From Spirochaetota bacterium (GTDB taxonomy: Bacteria; Spirochaetota; GWE2-31-10; MWDO01): DNA of 10,283 bases. Below, piece after piece: positions 1-6,955 of the stretch (its first letter is position 1; every line of letters starts with the position of its first letter). Under the pieces are notes generated by a model, which saw only the letters and a list, made by a program, of their open reading frames with translations, searched no databases and was not told the DNA's origin. The DNA is taken from assembly GCA_017998755.1 (NCBI GenBank), contig JAGOCL010000057.1:1-10283 (forward strand), read 5' to 3'. The position numbers and the translations under genes were made by a program.

Positions 1-26
1 GGGTGGGAGAGTAGGTCGTTGCCAGG
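1..26 (+). rRNA. 5S ribosomal RNA, 3' end (partial)
   Basis: The first 26 bases match the conserved 3' portion of bacterial 5S rRNA: a GGGAGAGTAGGTCG block followed by TGCCAGG, which forms the 3' strand of the terminal helix. The 5' part lies outside the window, so its partner strand cannot be checked. A T-run follows at once, as expected at the end of an rRNA operon. The exact mature 3' end is uncertain by a few bases. Confidence 0.85.
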
Positions 27-34
27 TTTTTTTT
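27..34 (+). terminator. T-run closing the rRNA operon
   Basis: Eight consecutive T residues follow the 5S 3' end directly. No separate hairpin lies between them, so any terminator stem would have to be the 5S terminal helix, whose 5' strand is outside the window. The terminator role is inferred from position and from the T-run. Confidence 0.4.
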
Positions 35-177
35 ATTAATTCATCTACTAACATTATTTCATTTATATTATTTACATAGAACGTTCAAAAAATTCTACAG
101 ATTTTAATTATTTTCATCGCGCGGTTTAATAAAATAAAAACTCTTCTTTTGACCCGTTTAATATTCTCTAAAAAAAC

Positions 178-206
178 TTGACTTGTTATATTTAATTATA
201 TATTTT
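178..206 (+). promoter_or_regulatory. Candidate sigma-70 promoter for hisB operon
   Basis: A TTGACT -35 box lies at 178-183. Candidate -10 boxes are TATTTT at 201-206 (17-base spacer, 4 of 6 consensus bases) or TATATT at 199-204 (5 of 6 bases, but a short 15-base spacer). Transcription would start about 20 bases before the hisB start codon. That leaves no room for a his leader peptide or attenuator, and none is seen. The rest of 35-231 is AT-rich with no recognisable gene. Confidence 0.5.
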
Positions 207-231
207 TAAGCAGATAAGGAGATGCGGGTAA

Positions 232-813
232 ATGAGAAAATCAGAAATCGATAGAAAAACCAAAGAAACGTCTATTAAAATTGATATAGAACTTGACGGA
301 GAAGGCGTTTCGCATATAAAAACTGGAATTCCCTTTTTTGATCACATGTTGACTAGTTTTTCAAAACACAGCGGAATTGACGTCGAATTATCGGTAGACG
401 GGGATATAGACGTGGATTATCATCATACTATAGAGGATACGGGAATTGTTTTAGGCGCCGCGTTAAATAAAGCGCTTGGCGATAAAAAAGGGATCGAGAG
501 ATTTTCGGACGCTTTAGTTCCTTTAGACGAAGCGTTAACTAGAACGGTTTTGGATATAAGCGGTAGACCGTTTTTGCATTTTGGCGCAGAATTTAAAAGA
601 GGCGACGACGGTAGCGGAGTAAATCCGTATCTATTTGAGGAATTTTTTCGCGGATTAGTAAACTCGGGAATGCTTACGCTACATATAGACCTTATAAGAG
701 GCGATAACAGTCATCATATTGTAGAATCCATATTCAAATCATTTGCAAAAGCGTTGAAAAAAGCGATAAAAATAACCGGCGAAGATATCCCGAGTTCAAA
801 AGGGACGTTATGA
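232..813 (+). CDS. hisB: Imidazoleglycerol-phosphate dehydratase
   Basis: This cytoplasmic enzyme dehydrates imidazole glycerol phosphate to imidazole acetol phosphate in histidine biosynthesis, using bound manganese. The 193 residues match the usual length of the monofunctional enzyme, with no fused phosphatase domain. Visible family motifs are FFDHML at 35-40, the metal-binding HHTIED at 64-69, SGRPFL at 110-115, and the second metal site HHIVE at 161-165. These are the duplicated HHxxE half-sites of the fold. The protein begins with the usual arginine-rich RKTKET segment, which supports this ATG. An AAGGAG ribosome binding site lies at 216-221, with a slightly long 10-base spacing. The stop overlaps the hisH start by four bases (ATGA), so the two are probably translationally coupled. 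It is the first gene of the unit, about 200 bases after 5S rRNA. Confidence 0.97.
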   Translation: MRKSEIDRKTKETSIKIDIELDGEGVSHIKTGIPFFDHMLTSFSKHSGIDVELSVDGDIDVDYHHTIEDTGIVLGAALNKALGDKKGIERFSDALVPLDEALTRTVLDISGRPFLHFGAEFKRGDDGSGVNPYLFEEFFRGLVNSGMLTLHIDLIRGDNSHHIVESIFKSFAKALKKAIKITGEDIPSSKGTL

Positions 814-1415
814 TAGGAGTTATAGATTCTAAAATATGTAATATTTTTAGTTTGACAAATATGCTTAAAAAATTAGGCGCTTCTTTTAAAACTATCCAAA
901 ACGGCGATGAATTTACCGGAATTGATAAGATCATACTTCCCGGAGTCGGAGCTTTTCCAAAAGCTATGGAAAATCTTAATAAATTTGGGCTTGTATCCCC
1001 GATAATGAAATTTGCGGCCGAAGGCGCGCCTTTACTCGGAATATGTCTTGGAATGCAAATATTATTTGACGAATCTGAAGAGTTCGGACATTCCAAAGGA
1101 TTGGGATTGATTCCCGGAAAAGTCGTAAAAATAAAGACAGACAATGTTTTGCCACACATGGGGTGGAACGATTTAATAATTACCGGTAAAAATTGTAAGA
1201 TACTTGAAAACGTATCAAATAATCATTGCGCCTATTTTGTACACAGTTATAGAGCTGAGACTGAAGAATCTTATATCTGCGCATATACCGAATATGGAGA
1301 TAAAATACCAGCGGTTGTTAATAAGGATAATATTTACGGAACGCAATTCCATCCTGAGAAAAGTCTTATTTGCGGCGAAATCATTCTTAAAAACTTTATA
1401 AATTTAAAGATATAA
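810..1415 (+). CDS. hisH: Imidazole glycerol phosphate synthase, glutaminase subunit
   Basis: This class I glutamine amidotransferase hydrolyses glutamine and passes ammonia to the HisF cyclase, which is not in this window. The 201-residue length is normal. Visible features are the LPGVGAF loop at 43-49, the nucleophile in GICLGMQ (Cys79), PHMGWN at 115-120, YFVHSYRA at 142-149, and the His181-x-Glu183 pair in QFHPEKS, which completes the catalytic triad. The N-terminal segment is divergent: the common GN motif reads CN at 10-11, though Asn11 is kept. Paralogous HisH proteins serve amidotransfer in surface sugars, but the overlap with hisB favours histidine synthesis. The start is set by the ATGA overlap with hisB, with AAGGGA just upstream. 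The permease gene begins eight bases after its stop. Confidence 0.95.
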   Translation: MIGVIDSKICNIFSLTNMLKKLGASFKTIQNGDEFTGIDKIILPGVGAFPKAMENLNKFGLVSPIMKFAAEGAPLLGICLGMQILFDESEEFGHSKGLGLIPGKVVKIKTDNVLPHMGWNDLIITGKNCKILENVSNNHCAYFVHSYRAETEESYICAYTEYGDKIPAVVNKDNIYGTQFHPEKSLICGEIILKNFINLKI

Positions 1416-1423
1416 GCGCCTCT

Positions 1424-2449
1424 ATGAAGAAAAACGTTATCGCGCCTATTGTTTTATTAGTTATTCTGTCGGTATTAATAATTATATCTCTTGGGATCGG
1501 TAGTAAATTTATAACAATCGGCGAGATAATAGATATATTGTTAAATAAACAAATATTTTCAAATGAAATAAATCCGATTGATAAAAAAATAATTTTACAG
1601 ATAAGACTACCCCGAATTCTTTTTTCTGTTATTGTAGGAATGTCGCTATCGATATCAGGTCTTATATACCAGACTGTTTTGAAAAATCCTCTCGCCGAAC
1701 CTTTCACTTTAGGCATATCCTCGGGAGCGACTTTGGGCGCCGCGCTAGCGATATTTATTTCAGATTATTTTTTGAAATTCAGACTTCCCATTTTCCCGTT
1801 TGCATTTGTCGGAGGTTGTTCGACTCTCTTAGTTCTTTCAATCGTTATATTGAAGCGGAATATTTCTTTATTTACCTTGATTTTTATAGGTATCTCTTTG
1901 TCGTATTTTTTCAACGCTTTCTTGACGCTTTTATTGTCAATGTTGGGAAACCGTTCCTATGAAGTATTGATTTGGATGTTCGGAACATTTTCTAATCCGC
2001 CGGGAATTACTGTTTTATTATTATATTTTGTCGGATTTCTAGTCGTGTTTATAATATTATTTATTTCTAATAGAAAATTGGATATTTTATACCTATCGGA
2101 CGAATTAGCCGAAAGCTCGGGAATCAATATAAATTTTGATAGAAATATGTTTTTAGCGTTAACTTCCGTTATCACAATCGTTACAGTTTCGCTATGCGGC
2201 GTAATCGGATTTGTCGGTCTTGTAATCCCTCATTTATCAAGATTATTATTTGGATCAAAGCATAGGGATTTGCTGGCAACCTCGGCGTTATTAGGCGCGC
2301 TACTTTTACTAGTCGCGGACGATTTTGCCAGATCTTTATTATCATTTACATCGGATTATGGAAAAGAGATACCAATTGGCGTTATAACCTCGTTAATCGG
2401 CGCTCCTTTTTTTATCTACTTTCTTATAAAAAACAGGACTGTAATATGA
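1424..2449 (+). CDS. FecCD/BtuC-family ABC importer permease
   Basis: This is a polytopic inner-membrane permease of the type II importer family that takes up iron-siderophores, haem or cobalamin. The 341 residues are the family length and contain many hydrophobic segments, starting with an N-terminal helix at 7-24. Diagnostic FecCD stretches are RLPRIL at 61-66, SGLIYQTVLKNPLAEPF at 78-94, LGISSGA at 96-102, GFVGLVIPHLSR at 262-273 and EIPIGVITSLIGAPFF at 315-330. The glycine-rich cytoplasmic loop around 260-275 is where such permeases contact the ATPase. The gene starts eight bases after hisH without a clear Shine-Dalgarno, which suggests coupling, and overlaps the ATPase start by four bases (ATGA). 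The substrate cannot be told: no periplasmic binding protein, TonB receptor or B12 riboswitch is in the window. Confidence 0.93.
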   Translation: MKKNVIAPIVLLVILSVLIIISLGIGSKFITIGEIIDILLNKQIFSNEINPIDKKIILQIRLPRILFSVIVGMSLSISGLIYQTVLKNPLAEPFTLGISSGATLGAALAIFISDYFLKFRLPIFPFAFVGGCSTLLVLSIVILKRNISLFTLIFIGISLSYFFNAFLTLLLSMLGNRSYEVLIWMFGTFSNPPGITVLLLYFVGFLVVFIILFISNRKLDILYLSDELAESSGININFDRNMFLALTSVITIVTVSLCGVIGFVGLVIPHLSRLLFGSKHRDLLATSALLGALLLLVADDFARSLLSFTSDYGKEIPIGVITSLIGAPFFIYFLIKNRTVI

Positions 2450-3216
2450 GTTTAAAGACCTATGAGATAAAGAATATGTCTTTTCGGTGGAATAAGAAAA
2501 CTGATTATCTTTTTAAAGACGTTAATATTGTTATTAAAAATACGGGAATTACGGCAATTTTAGGAAGAAACGGATCGGGCAAAACTACTTTTCTCAAAAT
2601 ATTGGGCGGATTAAAAAGAGATTACGAAGGAGACGTATTTTTAGACGGAAAAGAGATAAGAGCGTATGGAAGGCTTGATCTGGCAAAAAAAATTTCGTTT
2701 GTTGAACAAAGCGATAACGGGAATATACCTTTATCGGTGTGGGATGTTGCGAACTTAGGAAACTATCCTTATTCAAATTTATATAACGAAGACAGACAAC
2801 TGTCGCGCAGGACGGACGATGTTATTAAACTTCTTGAATTAGATGAAATTTCGGATAAACAGTTTACAAATTTATCGGGAGGCGAAAAACAGAAGACGAT
2901 GATAGCCAGAGCTTTATGCCAATCCCAAAATATTATACTCCTCGACGAGCCGACTTCGTCGCTTGATATTAACAATCGAGTTGAAATTATGAATATTTTA
3001 GAAAAATTATCCGTTGAAAAAGGGGTGTTAGTCGTAATCATATCGCACGATATTAATTTGATCTCAAAATACGCCTCTTCGATTATATACGTAAGCGATA
3101 AAAAAATTTATCAAGCGGATAAAGATGAATTTATGACGGATGAAAAAATATCTTCTGTTTTCAATATTAAAACCGCCTCGTCGGTATTTGACGGTAAAAG
3201 AATATTTTATTTCTGA
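2446..3216 (+). CDS. ABC importer ATPase, FecE/BtuD family
   Basis: This cytoplasmic ATPase is the partner of the preceding permease and powers uptake of an iron chelate or corrinoid. In 256 residues it has a complete nucleotide-binding domain: Walker A GRNGSGKTT at 40-48, Q-loop Gln88, signature LSGGEKQK at 143-150, Walker B IILLDEP at 163-169 with catalytic Glu168, D-loop SSLD at 171-174 and switch His201. A short C-terminal tail of about 40 residues follows, as in this family. The start is fixed by the ATGA overlap with the permease. It is the last gene of the unit and ends only 12 bases from the convergent ribBA stop, with no terminator hairpin visible in the gap. The importer pair is intact, but the substrate-binding protein must be encoded elsewhere. 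Confidence 0.94.
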   Translation: MSLKTYEIKNMSFRWNKKTDYLFKDVNIVIKNTGITAILGRNGSGKTTFLKILGGLKRDYEGDVFLDGKEIRAYGRLDLAKKISFVEQSDNGNIPLSVWDVANLGNYPYSNLYNEDRQLSRRTDDVIKLLELDEISDKQFTNLSGGEKQKTMIARALCQSQNIILLDEPTSSLDINNRVEIMNILEKLSVEKGVLVVIISHDINLISKYASSIIYVSDKKIYQADKDEFMTDEKISSVFNIKTASSVFDGKRIFYF

Positions 3217-3228
3217 CTGCTTAGCTGT

Positions 3229-4446
3229 TTAAATATTTTCCGTATCTTTACATTTGTTTATGGATTCAATATCAATATCGTGTCCCATTTTTGTTTTCTT
3301 TGTATAGAGATACTTATAATTTTCGGAGAATACGCATACGTCCCCTTTTTGAATATCTACTTCAAAATTATGTTTTTTGAGGTAGCTAATTTTCTTTGGA
3401 TTATTTGTAAACATCTTTACCGAAGTATATCCTTGATCTTTGAGTATCCATGCCGCTTGATGAAAATCTCTCTCGTCGTCTTTATGTCCCAAATGAATAT
3501 TGGCCTCGACCGTATCCATACCGTCGTTCTGTTGCAGAGCGTATGCCTTTATTTTTTGACCGAGCCCTATTCCGCGCCCTTCTTGTCTTAAATAAACTAT
3601 CGCTCCTTTACCGTCTTCGGCTATTTTCTTTAAAGAGTAGCGCAATTGGTTGTTGCAATCGCATGATTTTGAGAAAAAAACGTCGCCCGTAAGACATTCA
3701 GAATGAATTCGAGTGAATCCGTTCTTATAATCCCCCATAGATAAGAAGACGTGTTCTTTGTCGGTGTATAATTCTTTATAAATTGTTATATCAAAAGCGC
3801 CGTATTCGGAGGTCAATTTTGCCGACGAAACTTTTTCGACGTTACAGTACGCGGTTTTTTGATATTCGACCAACTCTTCCACCGTACAAAAGGGCAAATT
3901 ATTTTGTTTGGCGAATTCTTTCGATTCTTCAATCGATAACATACTTCCGTCGTCTTTTACCATTTCGCATATTAGCGCCCCTTCGTTAAGCCCCGCCCAT
4001 TTACAAAGAGACGTAGCCGCTTCGGTATGTCCCCTTCTTTCTAGCAGACCTCCCCGTCTCGCCGCCAACGGAAAAAGATGTCCCGGAGTGATAAAGTCTT
4101 TTAAAGTTTTTGACGGATCTACCAGATCTTTGGCGGATATATAGCGTTCGTAAGGGGATATGCCGGTTTTAACGTTGACGCTGTCGACCGATATAGTAAA
4201 CGCAGTTTGATGAAGATCGTTTTTTAAAGTCGGCATCAAAGGGAAACCTTTACTTCGCGCAATATCTGTGGATATGGCGGCGCAGACAAGCCCTTTGCCA
4301 TAGGTAGCCAGAAAGTTTACTTTTTCGGGCGTTAGCTTATCTATTGCGACAATCAGATCCGCTTCGTTTTCCCTATCTTCGTCGTCGAATACGACAGCTA
4401 TTTCTCCTTTAGAAAAAGCTTCCAATAATTTCTTTATTTTTGTCAT
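3229..4446 (-). CDS. ribBA: Bifunctional DHBP synthase / GTP cyclohydrolase II
   Basis: This enzyme makes both riboflavin precursors: 3,4-dihydroxy-2-butanone 4-phosphate from ribulose 5-phosphate, and the diaminopyrimidine from GTP. The N-terminal RibB domain (about 1-198) has DDEDRENEAD at 21-30, TPGHLFPLAARRGG at 120-133, RRGHTEAA at 137-144 with His140, and Glu161 in ICEM. The C-terminal RibA domain (about 205-395) has HSECLTGD at 248-255, zinc ligands Cys251, Cys262 and Cys264, YLRQEGRGIGL at 285-295, Tyr302, Arg326 in DERDF, and TNNPKK. The CDC motif is preceded by Ser261, where Arg is common. I place the start at 4446 because GGAGGA lies six bases upstream. An in-frame ATG at 4470 has no such site. 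With this start it overlaps ribE by 38 bases. It is the last gene of the FMN-controlled operon. Confidence 0.96.
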   Translation of the reverse strand: MTKIKKLLEAFSKGEIAVVFDDEDRENEADLIVAIDKLTPEKVNFLATYGKGLVCAAISTDIARSKGFPLMPTLKNDLHQTAFTISVDSVNVKTGISPYERYISAKDLVDPSKTLKDFITPGHLFPLAARRGGLLERRGHTEAATSLCKWAGLNEGALICEMVKDDGSMLSIEESKEFAKQNNLPFCTVEELVEYQKTAYCNVEKVSSAKLTSEYGAFDITIYKELYTDKEHVFLSMGDYKNGFTRIHSECLTGDVFFSKSCDCNNQLRYSLKKIAEDGKGAIVYLRQEGRGIGLGQKIKAYALQQNDGMDTVEANIHLGHKDDERDFHQAAWILKDQGYTSVKMFTNNPKKISYLKKHNFEVDIQKGDVCVFSENYKYLYTKKTKMGHDIDIESINKCKDTENI

Positions 4447-5038
4447 AATATCCTCCGTTTGATATTGCATAGTTTACATATTTCACAAAAAAATCGGTCT
4501 CAATATGTACGTAGTCTCCGATTCTTTTTTCTTTAAGATTTGTTTCTTTTATAGTCTGAGGTATAACCGTTACTTCAAAACTTGCCGACGAAACGGAGCT
4601 TATCGTTAACGATATACCGTCGATCGCTACCGACCCCTTTGGAATAATGAATCGACGCAGTTCTTCGTTTGTAAGAAATTCAAAAAAATGATCTTCGCCT
4701 CTTTTATCAATTCTAATTATTTTTACTCTTCCGTCTATGTGCCCTTGAACAATATGTCCGCCTAATCTGCTATCAAGTCTGAGGGCTCTTTCAAGGTTTA
4801 ATTTTACGTTACTAGAAATTCTTCCGATTTTGAAATTTGATATGTCGGAAGTCGTCTTTGATACGTGAAATGTAAGAACAGTTTTGTCTATAGAAACGAC
4901 AGTCAAACAAACGCCGTTTAGCGCTATCGAGTCGCCAATTTTAACGTCTTCAAGTATTTTGGAACAAACGACTTCCAGCTTTCCGTCGCTAGAAATACTG
5001 CGAAGAGTTCCGATTTCTTCGATTATACCTGTAAACAC
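4409..5038 (-). CDS. ribE: Riboflavin synthase, alpha chain
   Basis: This enzyme dismutates two molecules of 6,7-dimethyl-8-ribityllumazine into riboflavin and the pyrimidine precursor. The 209 residues show the two tandem lumazine-binding barrels: the first from the classic start MFTGIIEEIG through NGVCLTV at 41-47, the second from GGHIVQGHIDG at 93-103 through DGISLTI at 140-146. The C-terminal part has the IGDYVHIETD and KYV elements that lead into the trimerisation helix. The start codon is GTG at 5038, supported by AAGGGGGA six bases upstream and by the invariant family N-terminus. It overlaps the end of ribD by 16 bases and the start of ribBA by 38, so translation is probably coupled along the operon. 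It depends on a lumazine synthase that is not encoded next to it. Confidence 0.96.
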   Translation of the reverse strand: MFTGIIEEIGTLRSISSDGKLEVVCSKILEDVKIGDSIALNGVCLTVVSIDKTVLTFHVSKTTSDISNFKIGRISSNVKLNLERALRLDSRLGGHIVQGHIDGRVKIIRIDKRGEDHFFEFLTNEELRRFIIPKGSVAIDGISLTISSVSSASFEVTVIPQTIKETNLKEKRIGDYVHIETDFFVKYVNYAISNGGYYDKNKEIIGSFF

Positions 5039-6069
5039 AGCGGTTCCCCCTTAGCCATATCTACCATAAAATTGTTATCGATGATTTTGGTAGAAATAAT
5101 ATCGAATTCTTTTAATTGACTTATTGTCTTAACGTTATTGTTTCCAAGTACCCCCAAACCGTCGTTTCCAAGGAAAGAGGGGTTGTAGAAAAGTATTACT
5201 CTATCGGCAAGTTCGTTTTTTAGGAACCAACTATATACTTCGGATCCCCCTTCTACCAGGATAGAATCAATTTCGCGTTCTTTACAAAATTGAAAAAGGG
5301 AATTCCCGTTTTTTGAAATATCGCCGTCGATTATAAAATTTCTTCCGTCGTTAGGAGCAAAACTTTTAAATAAATCTTCATCGTTTGATTTTGAAAAAAC
5401 AAGTTTATCCACCGGTTTTTGTTCTAAATTTACAAGACGGCAATTCAATCGAGGATTGTCTCTTAATATTGAATTTTTCCCGATAGCGATAGCTTTAAGA
5501 CGGCCTCTAAGCGTTGCGACTATGGCGCGACAATTGTCGTTAGATATCCACTTCGAATCGCCTTCGGCAGTCGCGATCTTTCCGTCGAGCGTTAAGGCCG
5601 CTTTCAAAACTACGTAGGGCCTGTCGTTTTTTTTATAAAAGTAATAAATAGAATTCAAATCTTTGTCTTTATCAGATAAAACTCCGGTTTTAGTCTGAAT
5701 TCCGGCGTTATTTAAGATAGCAATACCTTTTCCGGCGACTCTATGGTCAATATCGGTATTTCCGATAACGACAGATTTTATTTTATGTTTGATTATAGCG
5801 TCGACGCACGGCGGGGTTCTGCCGTAATGACAACAAGGTTCGAGGTTGACGTACATGGTCGAGCCGCAAAGATCGTTTTTATCCGGAGCATTGTTAATCG
5901 CGTCGATTTCAGCGTGGGATAGACCGACGCGCTTGTGATAACCTGTAGAGACGATCTTATCGTTTTTAACGATAACAGCGCCTACCATCGGGTTGGGAGA
6001 GGTAAATCCAAGACCTTTGCGCGCTTCGTTTAAAGCGATGGACATATAATATTCGTCGTTTTTCTGCAT
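5023..6069 (-). CDS. ribD: Bifunctional diaminohydroxyphosphoribosylaminopyrimidine deaminase / reductase
   Basis: This enzyme catalyses the deamination and the NADPH-dependent ribose reduction that follow GTP cyclohydrolase II in riboflavin synthesis. The N-terminal deaminase domain (about 1-147) has TSPNPMVGAVIV at 23-34 and the zinc site His52-Ala-Glu54 plus Cys79 and Cys88 in the PCCHYGRTPPC motif. The C-terminal reductase domain (about 150-345) has KAALTLDGKIA at 156-166, the SKWIS segment, DNPRL at 204-208 and LVEGGSEV at 271-278. The common VHxLR segment reads VATLR at 184-188. The length of 348 is typical. The ATG at 6069 follows a GGGGA site with short spacing, so initiation may be weak or structure-controlled. 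It is the first gene behind the FMN riboswitch. Confidence 0.96.
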   Translation of the reverse strand: MQKNDEYYMSIALNEARKGLGFTSPNPMVGAVIVKNDKIVSTGYHKRVGLSHAEIDAINNAPDKNDLCGSTMYVNLEPCCHYGRTPPCVDAIIKHKIKSVVIGNTDIDHRVAGKGIAILNNAGIQTKTGVLSDKDKDLNSIYYFYKKNDRPYVVLKAALTLDGKIATAEGDSKWISNDNCRAIVATLRGRLKAIAIGKNSILRDNPRLNCRLVNLEQKPVDKLVFSKSNDEDLFKSFAPNDGRNFIIDGDISKNGNSLFQFCKEREIDSILVEGGSEVYSWFLKNELADRVILFYNPSFLGNDGLGVLGNNNVKTISQLKEFDIISTKIIDNNFMVDMAKGEPLCLQV

Positions 6070-6109
6070 AAATCCCCGTTCATTCAGGGCGCGGGAGGGA
6101 AGATCGATG

Positions 6110-6145
6110 AAAAAAAATATTCACCAATATAAGAAAAATTTCTTA
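6110..6145 (-). promoter_or_regulatory. Leader hairpins and T8 run (possible weak terminator)
   Basis: Directly after the aptamer, the transcript has a perfect 7-base inverted repeat at 6145-6130 (TAAGAAA/TTTCTTA, 2-base centre). A second 5-base stem follows at 6130-6117 (ATATT, loop GGTG, AATAT), running into eight T residues at 6117-6110. The layout resembles an intrinsic terminator, but both stems are nearly all A-U, so termination would be inefficient. Translational control through the ribD ribosome binding site looks at least as likely. Confidence 0.3.
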
Positions 6146-6249
6146 CCCTTCTCTCATCCAGACTCGACTGTCGGTATCGGAATTTCGCCGATTCGCGCCT
6201 TACGGCTCGCGGACTTTACCGCCGGTAGGGTTGCCCCGTCCCTGAAGGA
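6146..6249 (-). promoter_or_regulatory. FMN riboswitch (RFN element) upstream of ribD
   Basis: Read on the minus strand, the conserved six-helix FMN aptamer is clear. P1 is formed by CCTTC and GAAGG at its two ends. Then come the ACCGGCGGTAAAGTCCGCGA core with P3, a minimal P4 (GCC, GTAA loop, GGC), the P5 block with CGAAATTCCG and CCGACAGT, and the P6 block GTCTGGATGAGAGAAGG. FMN binding would repress the rib genes below. P2 is atypical: the usual UGAAAUU-type loop is replaced by a GCAA tetraloop (GGG-GCAA-CCC, near 6225-6234). The predicted transcription start lies at about the first base of P1, which supports the boundary. The leader to ribD is about 76 bases. Confidence 0.95.
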
Positions 6250-6256
6250 ATAATAA

Positions 6257-6285
6257 ATATTACCAAAAAAATAAGTAATTGTAAA
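6257..6285 (-). promoter_or_regulatory. Sigma-70-like promoter for the rib operon
   Basis: On the minus strand a TTTACA -35 box (6285-6280) is separated by exactly 17 bases from a TAATAT -10 box (6262-6257). Transcription would begin near 6250, essentially at the first base of the FMN aptamer P1 stem. That agreement raises confidence. The boxes are inferred from consensus only. Confidence 0.65.
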
Positions 6286-6333
6286 GCTAATAATAAAATA
6301 AAATATACTGCGAAAAACAAATTCTACTAAAAA

Positions 6334-6888
6334 TTATTTGATTAAATTGTTCTGATGAAATAAATCGGACGAATACAATAGCATTGTTCTTTCTTCAAGC
6401 AGAGTATATCCCCAGTCGTCCGTTTCTATGGCTTTTTTCCCGTTTTGAAATTTATTTGTTTCAAGTAGGGATTTTAAAAGTCTTTTTTGTTTTTCAATTA
6501 ATTTGTTTATCAAAGATTCGTCGAAATACAAATTGTTGTAAAGGATCATACTGAATGTAATTTTAAGAAACAGACCTTTACCCATCCAGTCGCCTATTTC
6601 GATAAAATCAGGATCCGAATAGGTAGATTGCCCGAGTTTGTGTTTTACCGTCCAAAACCAATTTTTAAACCTATCGGAATTGCTGAATTTCACAATTACG
6701 TCGGGGGTCATCGATAAACCGTAGACTTCAACCATAAAGGAGTAAATTTCGGCAAAAAGGGCGACTATTTTACCGCCGTGATTGACGATATTATCGCCAA
6801 ATAATTCGCTTTTAAAGCATATATCTTTTTGACAACGGAAATACATTTTCAAATCGTTATAATTAGCGCTGTCTTTTATATCGCTCAT
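6334..6888 (-). CDS. Hypothetical protein, 184 residues
   Basis: I do not recognise this protein. It has no signal peptide and no clear membrane helix. A moderately hydrophobic stretch lies around 103-122 (MGKGLFLKITFSMILYNNLYF region). It is rich in aromatic residues, including three Trp at about 77-104, and has charged helical-looking segments at 123-145. The composition suggests a soluble helical protein. The start at 6888 is the first ATG and follows a GAGAGAG stretch only a few bases away, so the site is weak and the true start is uncertain. It has its own promoter-like region, lies divergent from glgB and upstream of the rib promoter on the same strand. Codon use resembles its neighbours. 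It is probably real because of its length, intact frame and isolation between promoters. Confidence 0.7.
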   Translation of the reverse strand: MSDIKDSANYNDLKMYFRCQKDICFKSELFGDNIVNHGGKIVALFAEIYSFMVEVYGLSMTPDVIVKFSNSDRFKNWFWTVKHKLGQSTYSDPDFIEIGDWMGKGLFLKITFSMILYNNLYFDESLINKLIEKQKRLLKSLLETNKFQNGKKAIETDDWGYTLLEERTMLLYSSDLFHQNNLIK

Positions 6889-6955
6889 CTCTCTCTCTGA
6901 ATATTTATTAATATTTTTAAATTCAATAAAAACAAGATATTTTACGTTTATTAGT

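Noticed and set aside
79..86. Palindrome GAACGTTC upstream of hisB, similar to half of a LexA-type box.
   Set aside because: It lacks the 4-base gap of the Bacillus-type GAAC-N4-GTTC operator, lies about 90 bases upstream of the candidate promoter, and an 8-base palindrome is expected by chance.
810..1415. HisH as a surface-sugar amidotransferase of the WbpG/PseA-associated kind and not a histidine enzyme.
   Set aside because: It overlaps hisB by four bases and keeps the normal triad and motifs. No sugar-modification gene is nearby.
3280..4144. Several plus-strand open frames opposite ribBA.
   Set aside because: They are antisense shadows of a fully motif-supported gene, rich in Arg, Ser and Leu from complementary codons, without ribosome binding sites or recognisable domains.
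4447..4470. Longer ribBA start at the ATG at 4470, adding eight residues.
   Set aside because: The GGAGGA site lies inside this extension, at ideal spacing to the ATG at 4446, and the family N-terminus begins there.
6110..6130. Strong intrinsic terminator for riboswitch control.
   Set aside because: The stem is five A-U pairs only. It is kept as a weak candidate and not called as a confident terminator.
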